Part shown: positions 1 to 6,459 of the stretch, piece after piece
Position numbering within the stretch: position 1 is the stretch's first letter
Layout of the letters: the number at the start of each line of letters is the position of its first letter
NCBI GenBank assembly: GCA_022822745.1
Contig: JAJEAO010000075.1
Location: 1-41,647, forward strand
Origin: Acidobacteriota bacterium
GTDB lineage: Bacteria; Acidobacteriota; Vicinamibacteria; Marinacidobacterales; Marinacidobacteraceae
DNA: 41,647 bases
Reading direction: 5' to 3'
Notes under the pieces: model-generated
What the model saw: the letters and a program-made list of their open reading frames with translations, nothing else
The model's database searches: none
Told to the model about the DNA's origin: nothing
Program-made: the position numbers and the translations under genes

Positions 1-1
1 G

Positions 2-136
2 TACATGGACCGGGCCGGGACCGAGGCGGGGCACCTGGTGGTGTTCGACCGGCGGGAGGGCCGGAGCTGGGAGGATCGGATCTTCCGGCGCGAGGAGGGA
101 GCGGGCGCGGGCGTCGTCACCGTCTGGGGCATGTAG
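2..136 (+). CDS. C-terminal fragment of a probable AAA-type ATP-binding protein
   Basis: The open frame enters from the left edge and ends at TAG 134-136, leaving the last 44 residues. The visible text includes YMDRAGTEAGHLVVFDRR, then SWEDRIFRREE, and ends in VTVWGM. I recognise this ending from bacterial ATP-binding proteins with an N-terminal AAA domain and a C-terminal nuclease-fold (PD-(D/E)XK-like) region, where the sequence GHLVIFDR...W..RI..RRE...I.VWGM closes the protein. The assignment rests on that tail alone; no Walker motifs are in the window. Coding status is well supported by the continuous frame up to the stop and by the repeat-rich non-coding DNA that follows at once. The catalytic part lies off the window, so whether the gene is intact cannot be judged. 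Confidence 0.6.
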   Translation, partial: YMDRAGTEAGHLVVFDRREGRSWEDRIFRREEGAGAGVVTVWGM

Positions 137-152
137 GCGGAACGCCTGCCGG

Positions 153-422
153 CGCGCCGGCAAGCAATCGGCCGGGCAGGATCTCGGCGTCGCCGGCGTA
201 CGCGTGCCGGGCGGGAGCCCGGCGCCCCGGCAACGGCGCGACCTCGTATGGGGCGCTCCGGTTTCTTCCGGTAGGGGTTCTCCAGAGCGGCAATTCGCGC
301 TGTTTCTCGGCGTCGCCGGCGTAAGCGTGCCGGGCGGGAGCCCGGCGCGCCGGCAATCTGCCGGGCAGGATCTCGGCGTCGCCGGCGTACGCGTGCCGGG
401 CGGGAGCCCGGCGCGCCGGCAA
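153..422. repeat. Three copies of a 52-bp hairpin-bearing repeat
   Basis: Near-identical 52-base units lie at 182-233, 305-356 and 371-422. Each begins TCTCGGCGTCGCCGG and ends CGCCGGCAA or CCCCGGCAA. Each carries a strong inverted repeat, GCCGGGC-ggga-GCCCGGC (206-223 in the first copy). A shared lead-in, GCCGGCAA followed by CCGGGCAGGA, precedes the first and third copies. The second and third copies are spaced 66 bases apart and the first is 123 bases from the second, so spacing is irregular and there are no uniform spacers. This resembles REP/BIME-type intergenic palindromes rather than CRISPR. It sits between two same-strand genes and could act as an mRNA 3'-end structure for the upstream gene. 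Function is inferred. Confidence 0.75.
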
Positions 423-438
423 TGTGAAGCGCCGTTCG

Positions 439-502
439 TATGGAGCGCCGCTCTCCAGAGCGGCAATTCCTATGGAGCGCCGCTCTCCAGAGCGGCAATT
501 CC
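439..502. repeat. Perfect 32-bp tandem duplication with hairpin
   Basis: Positions 439-470 and 471-502 are identical 32-base units starting TATGGAGCGCCGC. Each holds a perfect inverted repeat, GCCGCTC-tcca-GAGCGGC (447-464 in the first), and ends GGCAATTCC. A degraded relative with the same TCTCCAGAGCGGCAATTC ending lies at about 246-297, interleaved with the 52-bp family. Together the two families fill most of the 564-base gap between the ATPase tail and the BNR gene. From 503 to about 685 I see no gene and no repeat. Confidence 0.75.
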
Positions 503-700
503 CGACGCGAACCCGGCTGCGCCTCTCGTAGCGCCAGTCTGGAGGGCCCCACCCGGAGAAAGGCCCGGCGCTCCATGGACGCGGCGCCAGGCTGCGCCAT
601 CCCGGTCCCGGTCTGGAGCAACCCGGAGGGGAAACTGCGCGCCGCCCGACGGAGCATCGCCGCGGACTCCTTAGCATTCGCGGGCAGGAGGACTGCGTCC

Positions 701-3700
701 ATGTCCCGAATCTTCCCGAGTCTCTGGATTCTTCTCGCCGGTCTCGCCATCCTCGCCGTCGGCGTGGCGGCCCCGGTCGCAGCGCAGGAGGCCGAGGACG
801 GTCCCGCCGCGATGGCGAAGGCGATCTCCGGGCTGAAGCTGCGCGGGATCGGCCCGGCGCTCATGGGCGGCCGGATCGCCGACATCGTCGTCCATCCCGA
901 GCGCCGCTCGACCTGGTACGTGGCCGTCGGATCCGGCGGCGTGTGGAAGACCGAAAACGCGGGGACGACCTGGAAACCGATCTTCGATGGGGAGCGCTCC
1001 TACTCGATCGGCGTCGTCGCCCTCGATCCCACGAATCCCGAGGTCGTCTGGGTGGGCACCGGCGAGAACGTGAGCGGCCGTCATGTCGGGTGGGGCGACG
1101 GCGTGTACCGGAGCCGCGACGCCGGGGGCTCGTGGGAGAAGATGGGGCTCGACGGCTCGGACCACATCGGCCGGATCCTGGTGGATCCTCGAGATGGGGA
1201 CACGGTGCTGGTCGCGGCCGAGGGGCCGCTCTGGAACGGCGGGGGTGAACGGGGGGTCTATCGCACCGAGGACGGCGGCGTGACCTGGACGCGCGTCCTG
1301 GACCTCGGTCCCGACACTGGCGCCACCGATCTCGAGTTCGCGCCGGATGATCCGGACACGGTGTACGCCGCGGCCTACCAGCGGCGCCGCCACATCTGGT
1401 CCTTCCTCGGCGGCGGGCCGGCGTCCGGCATCTGGAAGTCGGACGACGGGGGGCGCAGCTTCCGGGAGGTGACGCGGGGTCTCCCGGCCGGGGACATGGG
1501 GAAGATCGGGCTGGCGGTGACTCCGGCCGATCCGCGGCTGGTGTACGCGACGATCGAGGCTGCGGACGACGCTCAGGGCTTCTATGCCTCGACCGACCGG
1601 GGGGAGAGCTGGGAGAAGCGGAACGCCTACATCTCCGGCGGCACCGGCCCGCACTACTACCAGGAGATCGAGGCCTCTCCCACCGACCCTGACCTCGTGT
1701 ACCAGATGGATGTCTTCTTCCATGTGACGCGGGACGGCGGGCGCACCTTCGACTACCTCGGCACCGGGCGCGAGAAGCACTCCGACAACCACGCGCTCTG
1801 GATCGACCCCGATGACCCCGGACACCTGATCGCGGGATCGGACGCGGGGCTGTACGAGACCTTTGACGAAGGGGACAGTTGGCGGCACTTTCCGAACCTC
1901 CCGATCTCCCAGTTCTACAAGGTGGCGCTCTCGCAGGGAGAGCCGTTCTACGACGTGCTGGGCGGGGCGCAGGATCTCGGCACCGTCCACGGGCCGTCGC
2001 GCACGACGAACATCGAGGGGGTGCGGAACCGGGACTGGTACGTGCCGCTCGGCGCCGACGGCTACGGCGTCGAGGTGGATCCCCGCGACGAGAACATCCT
2101 TTATCTGATGACGCAGCAGGGAGATCTGACCCGGGTGGATCGCCGGAACGAGGAAGTGCTCCGGATCCGTCCGCTCCCGGTGCCGGGCGAGGCGCCCGAG
2201 CGCTGGAACTGGGATTCGCCGATCCTGATCAGCCCCCACGACCCGGACCGGCTCTGGTACGGATCGCATCGGCTCTGGCGCTCCGACGACATGGGGATGA
2301 GCTGGACCGCGGTCAGCCAGGATCTCACGACCGGCCGGAACCGATACGAGCTGCCGTTCTACGACCGCATCTGGAGCGTGGACGCGATGCACGACACCGG
2401 GGCGATGTCCCGGTACGCGACGCTCAGCGCGATCAGCGAGTCCCCGGTGGAGGCAGGAGTGCTCTACACCGGGAGCGACGACGGACTGATCCACATGAGC
2501 TCCGACGGCGGGGCGAGCTGGAGCCGCGCCGCGGACCTGCCGGGGCTCGCGCCGCTCTCCTTCATCAACGACATCGAGGCGTCGGCGCACGATCCGGACA
2601 CCGTGTTCGCGGTCGCCGACAACCACAAGACCGGGGACTACCGGCCCTACCTGTTCGCGAGCCGCGATCGGGGCGCGTCGTGGGAGCCCATCGTCGGGGA
2701 TCTGGATCCGGGGAGCATCGTGTGGGCGATCCAGCAGGACCACGAGGATCCGGATCTCCTCTTCCTCGGCGCCGAATACGGGATGCACGTTTCGTGGAAC
2801 GGGGGGACGAACTGGGTGAAGCTGCCGGGAGCGCCGCCCATCCCGTTCCGGGACCTGAAGGTGCATCGTCGGGATGACGATCTCGTCGGAGCCACCTTCG
2901 GGCGGGGGTTCTACGTGCTGGACGACTACCGGCCGCTGCGGGGCCTGGCGGGCGTCGTGGAGGCGGGGGAACCGGCGCTGTTCGGTCTGCGGGACGCGTG
3001 GTGGTACATCCCGTCCGTCCCGGCGCAGGCGCCTGGGCGTCCCACGCAGGGCAGCACGGCGTTCGTCGCCGACAACCCTCCATTCGGGGCCGTCTTCACC
3101 TACTTCCTGCCCGAAGACCTCACGACGGCTCGGAAGGAGCGCCGGGCGGCCGAGCGGGAGGCGCGGGAGTCCGGATCGGACGCCTCGTTCCCGGGGTTCG
3201 ATGCGCTGCGCATCGAGGAGCTGGAGGCTGATCCGGCCGTGTTCGTGGAGATCCGGGACGCGAGCGGGGCGGTGGTGCGTCGGGTCGAGGGATCCGCGAC
3301 GGCCGGGATCCACCGGGTGGCGTGGGATCTGCGCGGCCCGGCGCCGAACCCGGTGAACCTCACGCGCCCGGGCTTTTCTCCGCCGTGGGTTCGCCCTCCG
3401 ATCGGCCCGCTGCACGCCCCCGGCGACTACGCCGCTCGGCTCCTTCAGGTGACCCGGGACGGCGCCCGGCCGCTCGGTGAGGAAGTCACGTTCACGGTGA
3501 AGGCCGTTCCGACGCTGCCGGAGGGGACGGACCCGACCGCCGTCGCCGCGTTCCAGCAGGAGACCGCGGAGGTGCTTCGGGAGGTTCATGCAGCCGCTGC
3601 CCGGACCCGCGAGATCCGCACCCGGCTCACCCACCTCCGAGCCGCTCTCGACGAGACGCCCCGCGCCGATCCGGCGCTCTACGGGGAGATGGACGCCATC

Positions 3701-4009
3701 CTGCGCACGGTCTCGGACCTCGAGGTCACGCTCACCGGGGATCCGGCGGCGCAGTCGAGGAACCATCCGGCGGCGCCTTCGGTGCGAGGACGGCTCACGA
3801 CGATCGTCTCCGGACACTGGGCGACCCGGCAGATGCCCACCGAGACCCAGCGCGAGAGTCTCGCGACTGCCCGCGCCGACTTCGGCGAAGTGAGCACCTC
3901 GCTCACCGAGCTGCTGACGACGACTCTTCCCGATCTCGAGGCTCGGCTCGCTGGCGCCGGGGCGCCGTTCACTCCGGGCCGCGCGCTGCGGGGAAGCGCC
4001 GCGCGGTAG
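701..4009 (+). CDS. Exported BNR/Asp-box (VPS10/sortilin-like) repeat protein
   Basis: A 1102-residue secreted beta-propeller protein. The start ATG 701 is chosen because AGGAGG (686-691) precedes it by nine bases and a clear signal peptide follows (MSRIFPSLWILLAG..., probable cut after VAA near residue 26); the open frame extends further upstream but only through repeats. At least eleven Asp-box-like motifs (S/T-x-D-x-G-x-S/T-W/F) run from about residue 85 to 720, for example KTENAGTTW, RTEDGGVTW, MSSDGGASW and VSWNGGTNW. The C-terminal part (about 750-1100) is a non-propeller region with an immunoglobulin-like stretch and a charged helical segment. Such proteins are abundant in Gemmatimonadota and Acidobacteriota and are annotated as glycosyl hydrolases, but no sialidase activity can be claimed. 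The substrate is unknown; location is periplasmic or outer surface. Confidence 0.9.
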   Translation: MSRIFPSLWILLAGLAILAVGVAAPVAAQEAEDGPAAMAKAISGLKLRGIGPALMGGRIADIVVHPERRSTWYVAVGSGGVWKTENAGTTWKPIFDGERSYSIGVVALDPTNPEVVWVGTGENVSGRHVGWGDGVYRSRDAGGSWEKMGLDGSDHIGRILVDPRDGDTVLVAAEGPLWNGGGERGVYRTEDGGVTWTRVLDLGPDTGATDLEFAPDDPDTVYAAAYQRRRHIWSFLGGGPASGIWKSDDGGRSFREVTRGLPAGDMGKIGLAVTPADPRLVYATIEAADDAQGFYASTDRGESWEKRNAYISGGTGPHYYQEIEASPTDPDLVYQMDVFFHVTRDGGRTFDYLGTGREKHSDNHALWIDPDDPGHLIAGSDAGLYETFDEGDSWRHFPNLPISQFYKVALSQGEPFYDVLGGAQDLGTVHGPSRTTNIEGVRNRDWYVPLGADGYGVEVDPRDENILYLMTQQGDLTRVDRRNEEVLRIRPLPVPGEAPERWNWDSPILISPHDPDRLWYGSHRLWRSDDMGMSWTAVSQDLTTGRNRYELPFYDRIWSVDAMHDTGAMSRYATLSAISESPVEAGVLYTGSDDGLIHMSSDGGASWSRAADLPGLAPLSFINDIEASAHDPDTVFAVADNHKTGDYRPYLFASRDRGASWEPIVGDLDPGSIVWAIQQDHEDPDLLFLGAEYGMHVSWNGGTNWVKLPGAPPIPFRDLKVHRRDDDLVGATFGRGFYVLDDYRPLRGLAGVVEAGEPALFGLRDAWWYIPSVPAQAPGRPTQGSTAFVADNPPFGAVFTYFLPEDLTTARKERRAAEREARESGSDASFPGFDALRIEELEADPAVFVEIRDASGAVVRRVEGSATAGIHRVAWDLRGPAPNPVNLTRPGFSPPWVRPPIGPLHAPGDYAARLLQVTRDGARPLGEEVTFTVKAVPTLPEGTDPTAVAAFQQETAEVLREVHAAAARTREIRTRLTHLRAALDETPRADPALYGEMDAILRTVSDLEVTLTGDPAAQSRNHPAAPSVRGRLTTIVSGHWATRQMPTETQRESLATARADFGEVSTSLTELLTTTLPDLEARLAGAGAPFTPGRALRGSAAR

Positions 4010-4035
4010 GGAGCGACGGGAGCGCCTGCCTGGGG

Positions 4036-4066
4036 GGCGCCGGCGCCTCGGCGGGGGCGCCGGCGC
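4036..4066. terminator. Inverted repeat between convergent genes, probable two-way terminator
   Basis: GGCGCCGGCGCC (4036-4047) and GGCGCCGGCGC (4056-4066) form an eleven-base perfect stem around an eight-base loop. It lies in the 60-base gap between the stop of the BNR gene (4009) and the stop of the first coiled-coil paralogue (4070), which converge. There is no T-tract on either side, so classical intrinsic termination is uncertain, but position and stem strength fit a bidirectional terminator or transcript-end barrier in a GC-rich genome. Confidence 0.5.
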
Positions 4067-4069
4067 GAC

Positions 4070-4441
4070 TCAGGATCCGGGCTCGGGGCTGCTCGTGTGT
4101 TCCGCCGGTGGATCGAGTCCGACGACGACCCCGCGGATCAGGGCGACCTCCTCCCGGAGCGCACTCATGCTCTCCCGGAGCGCACTCACGTTCTCGTTCA
4201 GGCTGTCGAGTTCCCGTCTGACCTCCGTCTTGAATGTCTCCAGGTCGGCCTCGAGCGCCTCGAAGCGCTGGTCCATGCGCGCGTAGATCCGCTCCTCGAA
4301 GCCGCGGAAGGCTTCCATGACCAGGCTTCCGGCGGCGAAGATCGCGAGGAACGTGGTCGCGATCGCCGCGATCACGGTCGCCCGGGCACGGGCCCACAGA
4401 CCGAACGTCTGCGCGGCGGAGCGGGATGGAGCGGCGTTCAT
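4070..4441 (-). CDS. Small TM plus coiled-coil protein, paralogue 1
   Basis: A 123-residue protein, last in a tandem run of four minus-strand paralogues. Layout: a short basic N-terminus, one hydrophobic helix at about residues 21-42 (ATVIAAIATTFLAIFAAGS), then FRGFEERIYARMDQRFEALE and an uninterrupted predicted coiled coil to about residue 105 (LNENVSALRESMSALREEV), and a short Pro/Ser-rich tail. This copy has the shortest coil of the four. It lacks the N-terminal extension of paralogue 2 and any Shine-Dalgarno sequence. Its ATG overlaps by four bases the stop of a 16-codon mini-ORF that itself starts in the stop of paralogue 2, suggesting translation by re-initiation. I do not recognise a named family; the topology recalls DUF1640-like and XhlA-like coiled-coil membrane proteins. 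Confidence 0.75.
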   Translation of the reverse strand: MNAAPSRSAAQTFGLWARARATVIAAIATTFLAIFAAGSLVMEAFRGFEERIYARMDQRFEALEADLETFKTEVRRELDSLNENVSALRESMSALREEVALIRGVVVGLDPPAEHTSSPEPGS

Positions 4442-4488
4442 GGGGTGAGCGGAGCCGGGCTGCCGGCCGCGCTCCGGGCGCGGATCAT
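4438..4488 (-). other. ATGA-linked 16-codon mini-ORF between paralogues 2 and 1
   Basis: On the minus strand, ATG 4488-4486 overlaps the TGA (4487-4485) of paralogue 2. It opens a 16-codon frame (MIRARSAAGSPAPLTP), whose own TGA (4440-4438) overlaps the ATG (4441-4439) of paralogue 1. The same arrangement occurs between paralogues 4 and 3. It could carry re-initiating ribosomes across the 43-base junction. It may equally be a by-product of the duplicated sequence, which is coding in another frame inside paralogues 2 and 4. Confidence 0.35.
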
Positions 4489-5066
4489 GGCTCAGGTTCG
4501 GGGCTGCTCACGCGGTCCGCCGGTGGATCGAGTCCGACGACGACCCCGCGGATCAGGGCGACCTCCTCCCGGAGCGCACTCACGCTCTCCCGGAGCGCAC
4601 TCACGTTCTCGTTCAGGCTGTCGAGTTCCCGTCTGACCTCCGTCTTGAATGTCTCCAGGTCGGCCTCGAGCGCCTCGAAGCGCTGGTCCATGGCCTCGAA
4701 GCGCTGGTCCATGGCCTCGAAGCGCTGCTCCATGGCCTCGAAGCGCTGGTCCATGCGCGCGTAGATCCGCTCCTCGAAGCCGCGGAAGGCTTCCATGACG
4801 AGGCTTCCGGCGGCGAAGATCGCGAGGAACGTGGTCGCGATCGCCGCGATCACGGTGGCCCGGGCACGGACCCACAGACCGAACGTCTGCGCGGCGGAGC
4901 GGGATGGAGCGGTGTTCATGGGGCGAGTGGAGCCGGGCTGCCGGCCGCGCTCCGGGCGCGGGGAGGCGGGATCCTCGGAAGGCGGCGTCACCGCATCGTA
5001 GCAGTCGGTGGAAGTCTGCCCCACGGGGGCGCCAGCGTCGAGAGTGGTCGCCTTGGCTTCGGTCAC
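4485..5066 (-). CDS. Small TM plus coiled-coil protein, paralogue 2 (long form)
   Basis: A 193-residue member of the four-copy array. The GTG start at 5066 is chosen because a near-perfect AAGGAGGA (5078-5071) sits four bases before it; paralogue 4 has the same site and GTG. The first 49 residues (MTEAKATTLDAGAPVG..., Pro/Arg-rich toward the end) are a cytosolic-type extension absent from paralogues 1 and 3. The conserved core begins at MNTAPSRS (internal ATG 4918-4916), with the membrane helix at about 70-91. The coil carries four seven-residue units of the RFEAMDQ type and is 21 residues longer than in paralogue 1. The 200 bases upstream (5067-5267) share sequence with the leader of paralogue 4 and probably hold the promoter. 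Function unknown. Confidence 0.8.
   Translation of the reverse strand: MTEAKATTLDAGAPVGQTSTDCYDAVTPPSEDPASPRPERGRQPGSTRPMNTAPSRSAAQTFGLWVRARATVIAAIATTFLAIFAAGSLVMEAFRGFEERIYARMDQRFEAMEQRFEAMDQRFEAMDQRFEALEADLETFKTEVRRELDSLNENVSALRESVSALREEVALIRGVVVGLDPPADRVSSPEPEP
4673..4756 (-). repeat. Four 21-bp heptad-encoding tandem units
   Basis: On the plus strand the unit CTCGAAGCGCTGGTCCATGGC occurs four times in a row with single-base differences (one unit has CTGCTCC, and the last runs into CATGCGCGC). Each unit encodes one heptad of the coiled coil (RFEAMDQ/RFEAMEQ). Paralogue 1 has a single such unit and paralogue 4 has two, so unit number differs between otherwise near-identical genes, as expected from slipped-strand or unequal exchange. 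Confidence 0.85.
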
Positions 5067-5070
5067 CTGA

Positions 5071-5078
5071 TCCTCCTT
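5071..5078 (-). promoter_or_regulatory. Strong ribosome binding site deciding a GTG start
   Basis: Read on the minus strand this is AAGGAGGA, followed by TCAG and then GTG. It is the strongest Shine-Dalgarno sequence seen in the window, and an identical site stands before the GTG at 6266 in paralogue 4. It fixes the start of the long-form paralogues. Confidence 0.8.
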
Positions 5079-5267
5079 TCGGGGCGGGACGACCCGCGGC
5101 GCACGATGGCGCCGAGCGCAGTTCCCGCCCCTGTTCCGGATCACAACGGAATCCCGGCCCCTTCGTCCCGCAATCGGGGGGCAATGTCGAAAACCCGGTG
5201 CCTCGCGACGGCGGAAGAGGGGTGAGGAGCCGATTCGGGCGCCGCCGGTCGTGGTCGCCGGAGCGGA

Positions 5268-5693
5268 TCAGGGTTCGGGCTCGGGGCTGCTCGCGCGGTC
5301 CGCCGGTGGATCGAGCCCGACGACGACGCCCCGGATCAGGGCGACCTCCTCCCGGAGCGCACTCACGTTCTCCCGGAGCGCACTCACGTTCTCGTTCAGG
5401 CTGTCGAGTTCCCGTCTGACCTCCGTCTTGAATGTCTCCAGGTCGGCCTCGAGCGCCTCGAAGCGCTGATCCATGGCCTCGAAGCGCTGCTCGAAGCGCC
5501 GCTCAATGGCATCGAAGCGCTGGTCCATGCGCGCATAGATCCGCTCCTCGAAGCCGCGGAAGGCCTCCATGGCCAGGCTTCCGGCGGCGAAGATCGCGAG
5601 GAACGTGGTCGCGATCGCCGCGATCACGGTGGCCCGAGCCCGGACCCACGGACCGAGCGTCAGCGCGGCGGAGCGGGATGGAGCGGTGTTCAT
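5268..5693 (-). CDS. Small TM plus coiled-coil protein, paralogue 3
   Basis: A 141-residue copy starting at ATG 5693 (MNTAPSRSAALTLGPW). The membrane helix lies at about residues 21-42 and is followed by FRGFEERIYARMDQRF. The coil is 18 residues longer than in paralogue 1 because of an irregular insert (MDQRFDAIERRFEQRFEA) that is not a whole number of heptads. The C-terminal third (LNENVSALRENVSALREEV, then a Pro-rich tail) is almost identical to the other copies. Like paralogue 1 it lacks its own Shine-Dalgarno sequence and the MTEAK-type extension, and it follows the next copy through the same ATGA mini-ORF junction. So 1+2 and 3+4 look like a duplicated two-gene unit. Confidence 0.75.
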   Translation of the reverse strand: MNTAPSRSAALTLGPWVRARATVIAAIATTFLAIFAAGSLAMEAFRGFEERIYARMDQRFDAIERRFEQRFEAMDQRFEALEADLETFKTEVRRELDSLNENVSALRENVSALREEVALIRGVVVGLDPPADRASSPEPEP

Positions 5694-5740
5694 GGGGCGA
5701 GTGGAGCCGGGCTGCCGGCCGCGCTCCGGGCGCGGATCAT
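5690..5740 (-). other. ATGA-linked 16-codon mini-ORF between paralogues 4 and 3
   Basis: Same arrangement as at 4438-4488. ATG 5740-5738 overlaps the TGA of paralogue 4, the frame reads MIRARSAAGSPAPLAP, and its TGA (5692-5690) overlaps the ATG of paralogue 3. One residue differs from the other copy (Ala for Thr). Both overlaps are retained, but over only 16 codons this could simply reflect a recent duplication. Confidence 0.35.
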
Positions 5741-6266
5741 GGCTCAGGTTCGGAGCTGCTCGCGCGGTCCGCCGGTGGATCAAGCCCGACGACGACGCCC
5801 CGGATCAGGGCGACCTCCTCCCGGAGCGCACTCACGCTCTCCCGGAGCGCACTCACGTTTTCGTTCAGGCTGTCGAGTTCCTGTCTGACCTCCGTCTTGA
5901 ATGTCTCCAGGTCGGCCTCGAGCGCTTCGAATCGCTGCTCCATGGCCTCGAAGCGCTGGTCCATGCGCGCGTAGATTCGCTCCTCGAACCCGCGGAAGGC
6001 CTCCATGACCAGGCTTCCGGCGGCGAAGATCGCGAGGAAGGTGGTCGCGACCGCCGCGATCACGGTCGCCCGGGCGCGGACCCACCGACCGAACGTCAGC
6101 GCGGCGGAGCGGCGTTCATGGGGCGAGTGGAGCCGGGCTGCCGGTCGCGCTCCGGGCGCGGGGCAGCGGGGGCCTCGGGAGGATGCGTCGCCGCATCGTA
6201 GCAGTCGCCGGAAGTCTGCCCCACGGGGGCGCCAGCGTCGAGAGGGGTCGCCTCGGCTTCGGTCAC
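5737..6266 (-). pseudogene. Small TM plus coiled-coil protein, paralogue 4, frameshifted
   Basis: The GTG at 6266 has the same AAGGAGGA site as paralogue 2 and starts MTEAEATPLDAGAPVG. That frame stops at 6096 after 56 codons (ending MNAAPPR). The membrane helix and coil (RARATVIAAVATTFLAIFAA, then two heptad units and LNENVSALRESVSALREEV) continue in another frame to 5737. Aligning with paralogue 2, ten bases are missing near 6106-6115, where paralogue 2 reads GGAGCGGGATGGAGCGG and this copy has a single GGAGCGG. The loss fits slippage between GGAGCGG repeats; restoring ten bases would give 180 in-frame codons including the stop. The body is well conserved, so this is a recent lesion, a re-initiated product or a sequencing error. 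Confidence 0.7.
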
Positions 6267-6443
6267 TTGATCCTCCTTCGGGGCGGGACGACCCGCGGCG
6301 CGCGATGCCGCCGCGCGCAGTTCCCACCCTCTGCCGTGCATGACGGAAATCCGGCGGCCGCCGGCCCACCAGCCGCCCCGATGTCGAGAACTCGCGGCTT
6401 CGCCGGCATCTCGCAGGCCCGGCCGAACTCCGGAGCGGAGCCG

Positions 6444-6449
6444 TACCAT
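6444..6449 (+). promoter_or_regulatory. TACCAT -10-like hexamer, near-leaderless start of DUF885 gene
   Basis: TACCAT ends ten bases before the ATG at 6460, and no Shine-Dalgarno sequence lies between. Transcription would begin within a few bases of the start codon. No convincing -35 box was seen. Confidence 0.35.
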
Positions 6450-6459
6450 CGCCCCGCCC

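Noticed and set aside
153..502. Possible CRISPR array
   Set aside because: Repeats are 52 and 32 bp with irregular or zero spacing, interleaved in two families, without uniform unique spacers, and no cas gene is present.
671..3817. Long minus-strand open frame (1048 codons) opposite the BNR gene
   Set aside because: It is antisense to a clearly recognisable gene; the translation is Arg/Pro/His-rich with no domain, as expected for third-position GC bias.
701..4009. Sialidase assignment for the BNR protein
   Set aside because: Asp-boxes are present but the N-terminal RIP motif and the arginine triad of sialidases were not identified.
4673..4756. 21-bp repeats as a regulatory iteron set
   Set aside because: They lie inside a conserved coding frame and each encodes one heptad, so a coding explanation suffices.
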